DNA from: Marinobacter gelidimuriae
GTDB taxonomy: Bacteria; Pseudomonadota; Gammaproteobacteria; Pseudomonadales; Oleiphilaceae
Assembly (NCBI RefSeq): GCF_000372805.1
Contig: NZ_KB889829.1
Span: 27,425-91,424, forward strand
Direction: 5' to 3'
DNA length: 64,000 bases
The notes beneath the pieces are model-generated. The model worked only from the letters and a program-made list of their open reading frames with translations, made no database searches and was not told the origin of the DNA. This document shows positions 18,137 to 26,890 of this stretch, in pieces. The translations under genes and the position numbers were made by a program. The stretch's first letter is position 1. Every line of letters starts with the position of its first letter.

Positions 18137-19384
18137 ATGCAGACCACTGACCATAATCAATCTCACGCGCCTGACGCGTCATCCCGGTCGGCCGTTAGCG
18201 CCGATAAACTGCCGGGGATACGTCATATCATCGCCGTCGGAAGTGGCAAGGGTGGCGTCGGAAAATCTACGGTGAGTGTGAATTTAGCCCTGGCACTGCA
18301 GCGGCTAGGCGCGCGCGTCGGTATCGTCGACGCCGACATTCTTGGCCCCAGTATCCCCGGCATGCTCGGCATCCCAACCGGTGAGCGGCCAGCGACGACC
18401 CCGGAGGGAAAAATGATTCCGGCGGAACAGCACGGCCTGAAGGTGGTGTCGATGGGCATGCTCACCGGAGACGACGAGCCGGCTGTCTTACGCGGGCCAA
18501 TGGTGGGAAAATACTTAAAAATGTTCGTCGACGGCGTGCAATGGGGATCGCTGGACTACCTGATTATTGACCTGCCACCCGGCACAGGCGACGTCCAATT
18601 AACGCTTGCACAGAGTATGCCGCTGTCGGGCGTGGTGATCGTAACGACGCCACAGACCGTGAGCCTCAAGATCGCCCGCCGAGGTTTGCGGATGTTTGAG
18701 AAGGTGCAGGTCAAGATTCTTGGGCTTGTCGAGAACATGCGCACCTTCACTTGTCCTCACTGCGGCGAGAACACGGATATCTTTCGTCACGGCGGCGGCG
18801 AGCAGATGAGCGAGGAGCTTGGCGTCCCGTTTCTGGGCGCCTTACCTCTCGATGCCGATGTCGTTACCAGCGGTGATGAAGGTCGGCCGATCGTGGCGGG
18901 ACAGCCAACATCGGTCAGCGCCAAGGTGTATGCCTCCATCGCAACGGCGCTTGTGGAGCAGCTTCACGCGATGGTTACAGTGTTAAAACCCTTTGTCTGG
19001 ACGTGGGACAGTAACGAGGGGGCACCTGACTGGGCGGAGGGTGCGGCGCGGCCTGCTGGATCGCAGAACACCCCAATCGGTTTACTGCGTCGCGATCCGC
19101 GCACTTTATCCATTCTCTGGGAGGACGGTCATCGCGACGACTTCGACGTCCGCGATCTGCGCCTGGCATGTCATTGTGCCCTTTGTGTCGAGGAGATGAG
19201 CGGACGCAAGCTGCTCGATCCAAAGACGATACGGCCTGATGTGGCTCCGCAACAGATCGTGAGCATTGGTAACTACGCGGTCAAATTCGATTGGAACGAC
19301 GGCCATAGCAGCGGAATATATTCGTTTAACAACCTACGTGCCTTGGGTGCGAGCGCTGCAGCGGGCGATGTTGAAAATGTCTGA
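18137..19384 (+). CDS. Mrp/ApbC Fe-S carrier ATPase fused to DUF971
   Basis: A 415-residue protein. The Mrp/NBP35-type P-loop domain (about 20-285) has the deviant Walker A GSGKGGVGKST, LIIDLPPGTGDVQLT, and the CPHC cluster-binding motif near residue 202. A DUF971 domain closes the protein (about 320-410; CHCALCVEEMSGRKLL). The Mrp plus DUF971 arrangement is that of the chloroplast Fe-S carrier HCF101, without its MIP18-like front. The start at 18137 has AAGGA 8 bases before it. The nfu start overlaps its stop by 8 bases. Its role is to carry [4Fe-4S] clusters to targets. Confidence 0.9.
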   Translation: MQTTDHNQSHAPDASSRSAVSADKLPGIRHIIAVGSGKGGVGKSTVSVNLALALQRLGARVGIVDADILGPSIPGMLGIPTGERPATTPEGKMIPAEQHGLKVVSMGMLTGDDEPAVLRGPMVGKYLKMFVDGVQWGSLDYLIIDLPPGTGDVQLTLAQSMPLSGVVIVTTPQTVSLKIARRGLRMFEKVQVKILGLVENMRTFTCPHCGENTDIFRHGGGEQMSEELGVPFLGALPLDADVVTSGDEGRPIVAGQPTSVSAKVYASIATALVEQLHAMVTVLKPFVWTWDSNEGAPDWAEGAARPAGSQNTPIGLLRRDPRTLSILWEDGHRDDFDVRDLRLACHCALCVEEMSGRKLLDPKTIRPDVAPQQIVSIGNYAVKFDWNDGHSSGIYSFNNLRALGASAAAGDVENV

Positions 19385-20012
19385 TTTCCTGCTTGCGGAT
19401 CAGCCGGTCAGTATTCGTGCCGAGTTTTCGCTCGCCGACCCCGACACGTGTAAGTTCATCGTCAGCCGTACCTTGCATCCTGGCGGCCCGTTCTTTTTTG
19501 GCAACAAAGAACGAGCCGTTGGTTCGCCGCTCGGAGAGCAACTGTTCGCACTCCCTGGCGTGGCTAACTTGCTCATTGCCGATAGCGTGGTGACCGTCTG
19601 CAAAGAGCCGGCCGCCTCTTGGTCAGGGCTGAAAGCAGGTATCGGAATGGCCATCCGTACGCAGCTGCGTAGTGGCGTGCCGGCGATCCTGGAGATGCCT
19701 GTTCATAACTGCAGGCAAGGAAAAACCGATGCAGAGCTCACTACGGCTGTTCAGGAGCTCCTGGACAAAGAGGTCAATCGTTCAATCGCTAACCACGGCG
19801 GAAAAATTTCTATTGTGGGGGTCCGGCAAGGGAAGCTTTCTATCACCATGAGCGGAGGCTGCCAGGGATGCGCTTCCTCTCAGGTAACGCTGAGGCAGGG
19901 ATTCGAAGTCATGCTCAAAAGAGTCGCCCCAGAAATCGAGGAGATTATTGATGTGACCGACCACGCAGCAGGAACGCAACCTTTCTACCCGCGCCATAAG
20001 GCGTCATTGTGA
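19377..20012 (+). CDS. Nfu-type Fe-S scaffold/carrier
   Basis: About 211 residues. An N-terminal Nfu_N-like domain (about 8-95; [20 protein letters not shown]) precedes the NifU C-terminal domain (about 115-195) with GGCQGCASS, the CxxC that binds a [4Fe-4S] cluster between two subunits. The start may be 19368 or 19377; both overlap the end of mrp. The stop overlaps the selO start by 4 bases, so mrp, nfu and selO are translationally coupled. Confidence 0.88.
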   Translation: MSDFLLADQPVSIRAEFSLADPDTCKFIVSRTLHPGGPFFFGNKERAVGSPLGEQLFALPGVANLLIADSVVTVCKEPAASWSGLKAGIGMAIRTQLRSGVPAILEMPVHNCRQGKTDAELTTAVQELLDKEVNRSIANHGGKISIVGVRQGKLSITMSGGCQGCASSQVTLRQGFEVMLKRVAPEIEEIIDVTDHAAGTQPFYPRHKASL

Positions 20013-21757
20013 TAAAGCGACCGCCCCAGAAAGCCGCCCCTATTGTGTCGACCCTCGACGATCTTGCAACGTTGGCAAACTATTCGCTCATGGATTCCCT
20101 CAACTGCGACCCTGACGCGAAAGTAAATGGACGCGACCACGCCCCACGACAAGTCTTCACGGGCCACTATGTTCCCGTCAATCCCACGCCAATCGAAAAC
20201 CCGGAGTACGTCGCGCACAGCAAAAACCTGTTTCGCGAACTGGGCTTCGCCGACAAAATGGCGCAGTCGGCCGACTTCATCCGCGTGTTCTCCGGCAACA
20301 TCGCGTTCGTTCCGGAGCCGATGCGCCAGGTCGGTTGGGCGTGTGGCTATGCACTTTCCATCTTCGGCACCGAATACAATCAACAGTGCCCATTCCAAAC
20401 CGGCAACGGATACGGCGACGGTCGCGCAATTTCAGTGCTTGAGGCCGTCATTAACGGTCACCGCTGGGAGATGCAGTTAAAAGGTGGCGGCCGGACACCA
20501 TACTGCCGCGGTGCGGACGGTCGGGCCGTCCTGCGGTCGAGTGTCCGGGAATTTCTGGCGCAGGAGCACATGCACGCGCTTGGGGTGCCAACGTCACGTT
20601 CGCTGAGTTTGTACGTGTCGAAAACGGAGAAGGTCAAGCGGCCGTGGTATTCGGAGGGCTCACGCTCGATAGATCCAGACACGCTTGTATCGGAGCCAGT
20701 CGCCATCTCGACGCGGGTTGCACCTTCGTTTATTCGGGTTGGTCAACTGGAGCTCTTCGGTCGCCGTGCTCGCAAGAAAGAACACCCACAAGCGGTGGAA
20801 GAGCTTGAGAAGATTGTGTTGCACCTGATCGACCGTGAATACGGTGACGTCATCGATCAGAACCTGGCAACCACCGAAAAAGTGGTGTTGCTTGCGCGGG
20901 AGTTCCGCGGCCGACTCACATCGCTTGTGGCGAACTGGATTCGTGTCGGCTACTGCCAGGGAAACTTCAACAGTGACAACTGTGCGGCCGGCGGCTTCAC
21001 ACTCGACTACGGCCCCTTCGGATTCTGCGATGTATTTAATCCGCAGTTCCAGCCATGGACGGGTGGCGGACATCACTTCTCGTTTCTGAATCAGCCAGAA
21101 GCCGCCGAACGCAACTTCCACATGTTTTGTTCGGCGTTGCGCCCGTTGCTGACGGCGCATCAGGACTGTCTGCTTGAGCTCGACGAGATTCAAAGTGATT
21201 TCCCGAAAGCGATGCAAACACAAATGGAGAAGATGTGGGCTGCCAAACTTGGACTCGCCACCTTTCACGAGGCCTTGTTCAGTGAGCTCGCCACGCTGAT
21301 GGTGCAAACGCCTGTTGATTACACCATTTTCTTTCGCCAGCTCTCGACGGTGCCCGACGACATTGGCCTACTCAAAAAAAGCTTTTACAAGGGCTCAGCT
21401 TTTGAAACAGACCTCGAAGGCATGGACAAGCGTTGGGCAGAGTGGCTCACAAAATGGAAAATGCATGTCGGCATTCTCAGCACAACCGACGCAACTACAA
21501 CTGCGCCGCGCGCTCGTGAGGAACTCTCTCAACAGATGAAACTCGTCAACCCGAAATACAGTTTGCGGGAGTGGTTCGTTGTGCCTGCGTATCAGCAAGC
21601 AGCTGCCGGTAACTACTCTCTAGTGCGAGAACTGCAGGACGTCATGACGCAGCCATACGCCGAGCAATCGAAAGACGTAGAGGAAAAATACTATCGGCTG
21701 AAGCCGCTGGAGCTCTTCGACGTTGGCGGCTCGTCGTATTATAGCTGCTCATCGTGA
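20009..21757 (+). CDS. selO: SelO-family protein AMP-transferase, long eukaryote-like form
   Basis: A 582-residue SelO/YdiU pseudokinase. Clear features are [40 protein letters not shown] and the metal-binding NSDN followed by [12 protein letters not shown]. SelO proteins attach AMP to protein targets in redox control. The C-terminus is SCSS, with Cys third from the end, the place of selenocysteine in animal SelO. At 582 residues it is longer than the common bacterial form and clearly different from the second copy at 33288. The start overlaps the nfu stop by four bases. Coupling to a Grx/Nfu/Mrp operon suggests a role in Fe-S or glutathione control. Confidence 0.92.
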   Translation: MIKRPPQKAAPIVSTLDDLATLANYSLMDSLNCDPDAKVNGRDHAPRQVFTGHYVPVNPTPIENPEYVAHSKNLFRELGFADKMAQSADFIRVFSGNIAFVPEPMRQVGWACGYALSIFGTEYNQQCPFQTGNGYGDGRAISVLEAVINGHRWEMQLKGGGRTPYCRGADGRAVLRSSVREFLAQEHMHALGVPTSRSLSLYVSKTEKVKRPWYSEGSRSIDPDTLVSEPVAISTRVAPSFIRVGQLELFGRRARKKEHPQAVEELEKIVLHLIDREYGDVIDQNLATTEKVVLLAREFRGRLTSLVANWIRVGYCQGNFNSDNCAAGGFTLDYGPFGFCDVFNPQFQPWTGGGHHFSFLNQPEAAERNFHMFCSALRPLLTAHQDCLLELDEIQSDFPKAMQTQMEKMWAAKLGLATFHEALFSELATLMVQTPVDYTIFFRQLSTVPDDIGLLKKSFYKGSAFETDLEGMDKRWAEWLTKWKMHVGILSTTDATTTAPRAREELSQQMKLVNPKYSLREWFVVPAYQQAAAGNYSLVRELQDVMTQPYAEQSKDVEEKYYRLKPLELFDVGGSSYYSCSS

Positions 21758-21844
21758 CCCAAAAAGTAACGGAAAAGTTGATCGAAAACCACCTGAGCGT
21801 AGACGCTATGAGGCGTGACGAAAAGATCGATAGGAGCCATGGGC

Positions 21845-22195
21845 ATGGCTGATCAACTTAACGAAAAAAAAGCATTTTTGACATGGGAAGAATCGGTGGT
21901 GGCCTTACAAACCGATGCTGGACAGGGCTCCGCCCGTGCGCAACGTTTATTGGCGATGCGATACTTGCGCGGCCGTGGAGTGCCTAAAGATGAGGCCATC
22001 GCTTTTTATTGGATGCAGCTCGCCGCACAACAAAATTTTGCCTTGGCACACCGCAGTCTGGGCGAGCTTTACGAAAATGGCTCGGGTATCGCGCAGGATA
22101 TTACCCTGGCGGCTCATTGGTATCGTCTTGCAGCACAGCAAGGCGACCCCATCGCTAAAAAACATTTGCAACGCTTAGCACAGCCAAACACGTGA
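21845..22195 (+). CDS. Sel1-repeat protein
   Basis: A 116-residue protein with about two Sel1-like repeats of 36 residues: AQRLLAMRYLRGRGVPKDEA, then AHRSLGELYENGSGIAQDIT and AAHWYRLAAQQGDP. The ATG at 21845 lies 8 bases after AGGAG; one six bases earlier is too close to it. Sel1 repeats mediate protein contacts. There is no signal peptide, so it is cytoplasmic. It stands between selO and the ErpA-like gene on the same strand and may be an adaptor for them, which is inference only. Confidence 0.8.
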   Translation: MADQLNEKKAFLTWEESVVALQTDAGQGSARAQRLLAMRYLRGRGVPKDEAIAFYWMQLAAQQNFALAHRSLGELYENGSGIAQDITLAAHWYRLAAQQGDPIAKKHLQRLAQPNT

Positions 22196-22307
22196 TGTAA
22201 AAAGCAGTCAATTCACCCAACAAGGCCCTATGACGACTGGCTAGGGAACCGTTTATGGTTTTAGTCAGAAATTCAACAGTCAAATATCAAAGTACCCGGA
22301 GGCAATT

Positions 22308-22661
22308 TTGAGCATAGTCCAGGAACACACCATAACCCCGCTGTTTCTCAGTGAAAGTGCGGTGTCCAAAGTACGTGAATTAGCCGAAGAAGAAGGCAAC
22401 GAGAACCTGAAGCTTCGGGTGTTCGTAACCGGGGGCGGCTGTTCTGGATTTCAGTACGGCTTCTCGTTCGATAAGGTGCAAGATGATGAAGACGCGGTGA
22501 TTCAAAAAGACGGCATGAGTATGCTGGTCGACCCGATGAGCTATCAGTATCTTGTGGGCGCAATGGTCGATTATCAGGAGGGGCTACAAGGAGCCCAATT
22601 TGTCGTGCAGAACCCGAACGCCAGCTCAACCTGTGGTTGCGGCAGTTCGTTCACTATCTAG
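22308..22661 (+). CDS. erpA: A-type Fe-S carrier, ErpA-like
   Basis: A 117-residue HesB/IscA-family protein with all three cluster-binding cysteines: [11 protein letters not shown] and STCGCGSSF at the C-terminus. The [20 protein letters not shown] pattern is closest to ErpA. It starts with TTG at 22308, preceded at close range by CGGAGG. ErpA-type carriers pass clusters to enzymes, among them IspG and IspH in E. coli. The gene stands alone before a hairpin at 22690. Confidence 0.9.
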   Translation: MSIVQEHTITPLFLSESAVSKVRELAEEEGNENLKLRVFVTGGGCSGFQYGFSFDKVQDDEDAVIQKDGMSMLVDPMSYQYLVGAMVDYQEGLQGAQFVVQNPNASSTCGCGSSFTI

Positions 22662-22689
22662 TGTCGATACGAAAACCAGTGATTTCCAG

Positions 22690-22726
22690 CACCACCCCTG
22701 ATCGTACTTTATCCAGTCGGGTGGTG
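22690..22726. terminator. Hairpin between convergent erpA and the mevalonate operon
   Basis: CACCACCC (22690-22697) pairs perfectly with GGGTGGTG (22719-22726) across a 21-base loop. It lies between two convergent units, so it could end transcription from both sides. There is no clear T run. Confidence 0.45.
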
Positions 22727-22727
22727 G

Positions 22728-22949
22728 TCATTTACTCAAACCATCGGCGGCCCCGCACTCGCCGACTGCCCGAAGCGCTTCCTCGACGGAAAGGCGCTTT
22801 TGCAGGGTTTCCTTCGGATAATCGATCTTGCCGCAACCGGCGCACGCGAGATTGCACTGGAAAAGAGGCTCCAGCATCAATACCAGCGGAAAACGCTTTT
22901 CTCCGGAAAGCTTCGGATTGCGGCCCTCGCCGCTAAGCATCAGCCCCAC
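22728..22949 (-). pseudogene. HpnH-like radical SAM protein, N-terminal fragment
   Basis: [20 protein letters not shown] and [19 protein letters not shown] are the front of adenosyl-hopene transferase HpnH, including the CxxxCxxC Fe-S motif of radical SAM enzymes. HpnH is about 330 residues; only 73 codons remain before the frame ends at the junction with the erpA side. Its ATG overlaps the idi stop by 17 bases, so it was the last gene of the mevalonate operon. HpnH makes hopanoids, an isoprenoid product, so the donor operon linked isoprenoid supply to hopanoids. Confidence 0.78.
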
Positions 22950-23520
22950 GTTCGCGCAGTGCGTCGATATGGTTGCGCCCCTGGTCCATCAGTGCCTTCC
23001 ACTCCATCTTGAACCAGGGTGTGTACCCGGATGGCGCGTCTTCGAGTTCGCGAGTCACTTCTTCCATGGGCACCCAGCGCCAGTCGGTAATTTCGGCCGG
23101 GTGCACCCGGGCCTCGCCGCCCGATGCGCCGATGTATACGTGGCACAATTCGTGCTCTGCACCACGATCACCGAAATCGGCTTGGTAGATGAACTTGTAA
23201 ACGAATTTCAGCGACGCTTCCAGCCCCAGTTCTTCCCGCAGACGGCGGTGAAGCGCCTGGTCCATCGTCTCGCCGCGTCGGGGGTGCGAACAGCAGCTGT
23301 TGGACCAGTACAGCGGCCAGAGCGGTTTGCCCGCAGCACGCTGCTGCAGCAGCACCCGGCCCTGCTTGTCGAACAGGAAAATCGAGAACGCCCGGTGCAG
23401 CGTTCCATGGCCCTCGTGGCAGTCGCCCTTTGAGCGATAGCCAACCTCGTTGTCATCTTCATCAACGAGTATCAGGGGCTCGTCATCGAACGATACTTTT
23501 TCGCGCATATCCTCAACCAT
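22933..23520 (-). CDS. idi: Isopentenyl-diphosphate isomerase, type I (Nudix)
   Basis: A 195-residue Nudix-fold enzyme that interconverts IPP and DMAPP. It has the active-site Cys in [11 protein letters not shown], the metal-binding Glu pair in REELGLE and AEHELCHVY, and the W..W pattern near the end. Type I Idi uses Mg/Zn and contains no Fe-S cluster. It overlaps the upstream HMGR-mevalonate kinase gene by 8 bases. The mevalonate pathway yields only IPP, so an isomerase is required and completes this operon. Confidence 0.92.
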   Translation of the reverse strand: MVEDMREKVSFDDEPLILVDEDDNEVGYRSKGDCHEGHGTLHRAFSIFLFDKQGRVLLQQRAAGKPLWPLYWSNSCCSHPRRGETMDQALHRRLREELGLEASLKFVYKFIYQADFGDRGAEHELCHVYIGASGGEARVHPAEITDWRWVPMEEVTRELEDAPSGYTPWFKMEWKALMDQGRNHIDALRERGADA

Positions 23521-25792
23521 TTTTCGGCTTACCTCCTACTGTAACCTGAATCGCCTGATAGCCGGCTTCACGGATACCCGATTCAATGCGATCGGCAGCG
23601 CCGGGTTCCGGCGGACACAGGGCAATGATGGAACCACCGCCACCGCCACCGGTGAGCTTTGCCCCGAGAGCGCCGTGGCGGCGGGCAATCTGGATCATTT
23701 CCTCCAGTTCCCAGCTCGACACCTGCATCGCGTTGAGCAGGCCCTGGCAAATGTTCATCAGCTCTCCCAGCGTTTCGAGCTTGTGCCCGACCAGCGCATC
23801 CACGCCCTCGATCACCAGCGAATCGATCTGGTTAAAGATATTCTCGTACAGTTCGGGGTGCGCTTCGCGTGCCTTGCGAACACGCGCGACTGTCGCCGCG
23901 GTCAGGCTCTCGATACCGCTGATACCGACGACCAGCTGCACGGCTTGATCGATCTCGATCACCTTGCGCAGCGGCGATTCACCGGAACGGAAGAGCATGG
24001 TCTGGCCATAGGTCGAGAGCGTGTTATCGATACCCGATGGCGTACCGTGCGCGATCTTTTCGCACTCGAACGCCAGCTCGTTGACGCGCTCGTCGTCCAG
24101 GCCGAGTTCGAAACAGCGGTCTAGCGCGCGAATGGTGGCCACCGCGATCGCCGCCGACCCGCCCAGCCCCATGGCTCGCGGTACGTTGGGGAAGATTTCC
24201 ACGCGCATGCTCTCGCGTTCGAGTCCGAGCGTCTTGAAGATAATCGCCAAGGATTTCTCGTAAGAATGCTGCTTTTCCGCGCTTCGGTGCAATCGCTGCT
24301 CCACGCCCCAGCGCGGAATGATCAGTTGCACGCCGTCCCCGCCGCGCTGCACGTGCGCCTGTATGGCCAGCGGTACCGGCGTCGCGATCGCGTGCCGCCC
24401 ATAAACAACTGCGTGTTCGCCCAGCAGGATGATCTTGCCGTGTCCGCCGGATATGTTAGGTTCCTCGGCAGCGGTTTCGGACTGCGGCTGCTCCTCAGCG
24501 GCCTCCACGCGAGGGTTGACGACCTGCTCGATCAACTCGCGCGCCTTCCAGATCTTGATCTCGCCGGATTCGATCAGCCGGTCGACGACGGTTTCGAAGA
24601 TTTTGGGTGTTGCACCGGCCGCGGCTACCACGCTTCGGGCGTGCAGCGTCATGTGGCCTTGCTGGATGCCTTCGGTCACGAGCGCGCGGATTGCCGAAAA
24701 GTTCTGCGCAAGACCCACCGCGCCCATCACTTCGGCCAGCTCGCGCGCCGAACTCACGCCCAGAAGCCTGAGGTTCATTCCCGCCGTGGGATTGGACTGC
24801 AGCGGACCCCCGACAATACCGACCTTGATCGGAATCTCGAGCTGGCCTACCAACGAGCCGTCTTCGCCCTGCGTCCACTGGGTCAGCGACGTGTAGTGGG
24901 ACCCGCGCGCAGCCCAGGCGTGGGCGCCCGTCTCGATGGCGCGCCAGTCGTTGCCTGTGGCCAGCGCCACGGCATCGATTCCGTTCATGATGCCCTTGTT
25001 ATGGGTCGCTGCACGGTAGGGGTCGATCGAGGCAAATTCGTTGGCCAGGATGATTCCGTCGCGCACCTGCTCACCATCGAAGCCGCGGCCGGCCAGCGCG
25101 TCCAGCGGAATCGAGACCCGGGCCTTGACCAGGGCTCGATCGGTCAGATTTGAAAGAATCCGCAGGAACACCTTGCCTTCGGCGATATTCTCGACCAGCG
25201 AGGCAACGCCTTCGCACATTGTGTTGACGAGGTTCGCGCCCATCGCGTCGCACGTATCCACTAGCAGGTGAGCGACGACCATGTCACCGCGCTGGCCCGA
25301 CGATGGGTGAATCAGCACTTGGAGGTCCTTGGCCCCGCCGCCGCGGGCCACCATGTTCGGGTGCAGGCTGTTGGCAAGGTTCAGGATTTCGCTTTTGCGC
25401 TGCAGCAGTGCCGCCTTGGCGCGCTGCGGATGCGGTACGTCGACGACCTGGATCTGGCCAATCAAAATCGGCTCGGAGCTTTCCACCCGGAAGCCGCCGC
25501 CGGCCCGTGCGATCTTGGCCGCAGAGCTCAGCGCCGCAACGATCGAAGGCTCCTCCACGACCAGTGGAATGGCGTATGCCTTGTCGTTGATCAGGAAATT
25601 CAGGCCCAGCGCCAACGGCAGCCCCATGACGCCGATGACGTTTTCGATCATCTTGTCGGCCGACTGGATCGAGAGCGTGTGATCGCCGCTGGCCAGCGCC
25701 TGGTAATCCTGGCTCGAAAGCAGGCCCTGCTTGCGAACTTCGCGAACCCGCTGCGAAACCGAAAGTTTGTAGAACTCGGGAATTCTTGCCAT
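23513..25792 (-). CDS. HMG-CoA reductase (class II) fused to mevalonate kinase
   Basis: A 759-residue two-enzyme protein. Residues 1-428 are class II HMG-CoA reductase: ENVIGVMGLPLALG, CDAMGANLVNTM, the GNDWRAIE loop and the catalytic His in QQGHMTLHAR (about 380). A Glu/Gln-rich linker (about 429-448) leads to a GHMP kinase of the mevalonate kinase type (about 449-755) with GHGKIILLGEHAVVYGRHAI, the ATP loop PRAMGLGGSAAIAVA and GGGGGGSIIAL. It would convert HMG-CoA to mevalonate and then to phosphomevalonate. These activities are normally on separate proteins. Composition is GC-rich compared with the flanks. Confidence 0.93.
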   Translation of the reverse strand: MARIPEFYKLSVSQRVREVRKQGLLSSQDYQALASGDHTLSIQSADKMIENVIGVMGLPLALGLNFLINDKAYAIPLVVEEPSIVAALSSAAKIARAGGGFRVESSEPILIGQIQVVDVPHPQRAKAALLQRKSEILNLANSLHPNMVARGGGAKDLQVLIHPSSGQRGDMVVAHLLVDTCDAMGANLVNTMCEGVASLVENIAEGKVFLRILSNLTDRALVKARVSIPLDALAGRGFDGEQVRDGIILANEFASIDPYRAATHNKGIMNGIDAVALATGNDWRAIETGAHAWAARGSHYTSLTQWTQGEDGSLVGQLEIPIKVGIVGGPLQSNPTAGMNLRLLGVSSARELAEVMGAVGLAQNFSAIRALVTEGIQQGHMTLHARSVVAAAGATPKIFETVVDRLIESGEIKIWKARELIEQVVNPRVEAAEEQPQSETAAEEPNISGGHGKIILLGEHAVVYGRHAIATPVPLAIQAHVQRGGDGVQLIIPRWGVEQRLHRSAEKQHSYEKSLAIIFKTLGLERESMRVEIFPNVPRAMGLGGSAAIAVATIRALDRCFELGLDDERVNELAFECEKIAHGTPSGIDNTLSTYGQTMLFRSGESPLRKVIEIDQAVQLVVGISGIESLTAATVARVRKAREAHPELYENIFNQIDSLVIEGVDALVGHKLETLGELMNICQGLLNAMQVSSWELEEMIQIARRHGALGAKLTGGGGGGSIIALCPPEPGAADRIESGIREAGYQAIQVTVGGKPKNG

Positions 25793-25801
25793 GCTCGTTC
25801 C

Positions 25802-26890
25802 TTATGAGTGTTCTCTGCCCGATTCGGGCACCTGGCGCCGCACAGCCTCTGCGCCAAATTCTGACATTGCCAAGTTTAATGGAACCCCGCCACAATCTGA
25901 GACGCCGAGCTCGAATGCCCGGAGTCTCTCCGGGTCACGCGCCAGGGCAATTCCAAGGTCGCCACCACCGGCGCCACAACTCTTGTAGACCACGCCGCAC
26001 TCGTGTCCATGCTCGGCCAGCCGTCGATGGGGGGCGGTCATGACCTCCTTGCCCATGGCATCGCCCAGCGCAACCATCTCAACGGCGTATGCGGCGCAGG
26101 CATCGAACAGCACAGCCCCGTCGTGCGCGTTGGCCACGGCGTGGCGCGCAATATCGTCCAGGCGGGACCGGATCCGGCCTGCACCAACAGGATCAGCCAG
26201 CTTCCAGGTATCGAACGCACCGACAAAATCCGTGGTCTGGGCAGCCTGACGGGTCCAGATTGCGCGCCAATACAGGTCTTCCGGCCAGTTCGCCGGCGTG
26301 CAGATCGCGGATTCGCCGGTGGATCGAAATTCGCTGATACCACCGCAAAACGCCGCGGCCAGGTCTGCGCCACTGGCACGGGCGCCCAGTGATTCGCGAT
26401 AGACCGGCAACCATCGACGCAGACGCTCGCGCGGATCCGACGGACCTGCCGACCCCGCGAACCATTCGGTCAACGCCACCGCCAATGCTGCGCAGACGGC
26501 CGCACTGGAACCCAGGCCCAGCTTTACCAACCGTCTGCGGTCGGATTCGAAAAGGGCCCCAGAATCGATCTCGATGTTTATTGTCATGATCTCGCCGGGT
26601 GACCGACCCAGCGCCCGCATGATGCCCGGTATCAACCGCCCGGTCAGGCCCAGCACGTAGGAATCCGCGCCATCGCAGCGCAGCGTCTCGCCCTCGACCC
26701 GCATGGCCGCCCGCTCGAACCCGAGCTGGACGGCACTCAACCAGCCCGTACCGCTCGATGCCCGCTGCAACCTGACTTTCACCCGCCGATCCACCGCCAT
26801 CACCAGCGCCGGTGCCCCGTCGAGCACGGCATATTCGCCAATCAACAGCAGTTTGCCCGGCGCAGAGGCCTGGACGCAGTTCACGTTCAC
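25802..26890 (-). CDS. Phosphomevalonate kinase (GHMP family)
   Basis: A 362-residue GHMP kinase: APGKLLLIGEYAVLDGAPAL at the N-terminus, the ATP loop KLGLGSSAAVCAALAVAL near residue 125, and SCGAGGGDLGIALA near the C-terminus. Position between a mevalonate kinase and a diphosphomevalonate decarboxylase assigns it to phosphomevalonate phosphorylation. Its ATG overlaps the stop of the decarboxylase gene by four bases, and the reductase/kinase fusion starts 10 bases after its stop. No Fe-S cofactor is involved. Confidence 0.85.
   Translation of the reverse strand: MNVNCVQASAPGKLLLIGEYAVLDGAPALVMAVDRRVKVRLQRASSGTGWLSAVQLGFERAAMRVEGETLRCDGADSYVLGLTGRLIPGIMRALGRSPGEIMTINIEIDSGALFESDRRRLVKLGLGSSAAVCAALAVALTEWFAGSAGPSDPRERLRRWLPVYRESLGARASGADLAAAFCGGISEFRSTGESAICTPANWPEDLYWRAIWTRQAAQTTDFVGAFDTWKLADPVGAGRIRSRLDDIARHAVANAHDGAVLFDACAAYAVEMVALGDAMGKEVMTAPHRRLAEHGHECGVVYKSCGAGGGDLGIALARDPERLRAFELGVSDCGGVPLNLAMSEFGAEAVRRQVPESGREHS

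Noticed and set aside
24266..25153. Long open frame on the plus strand opposite the HMGR-mevalonate kinase gene
   Set aside because: It is a mirror frame of a GC-rich gene with no family character; the minus-strand protein has complete catalytic motifs.
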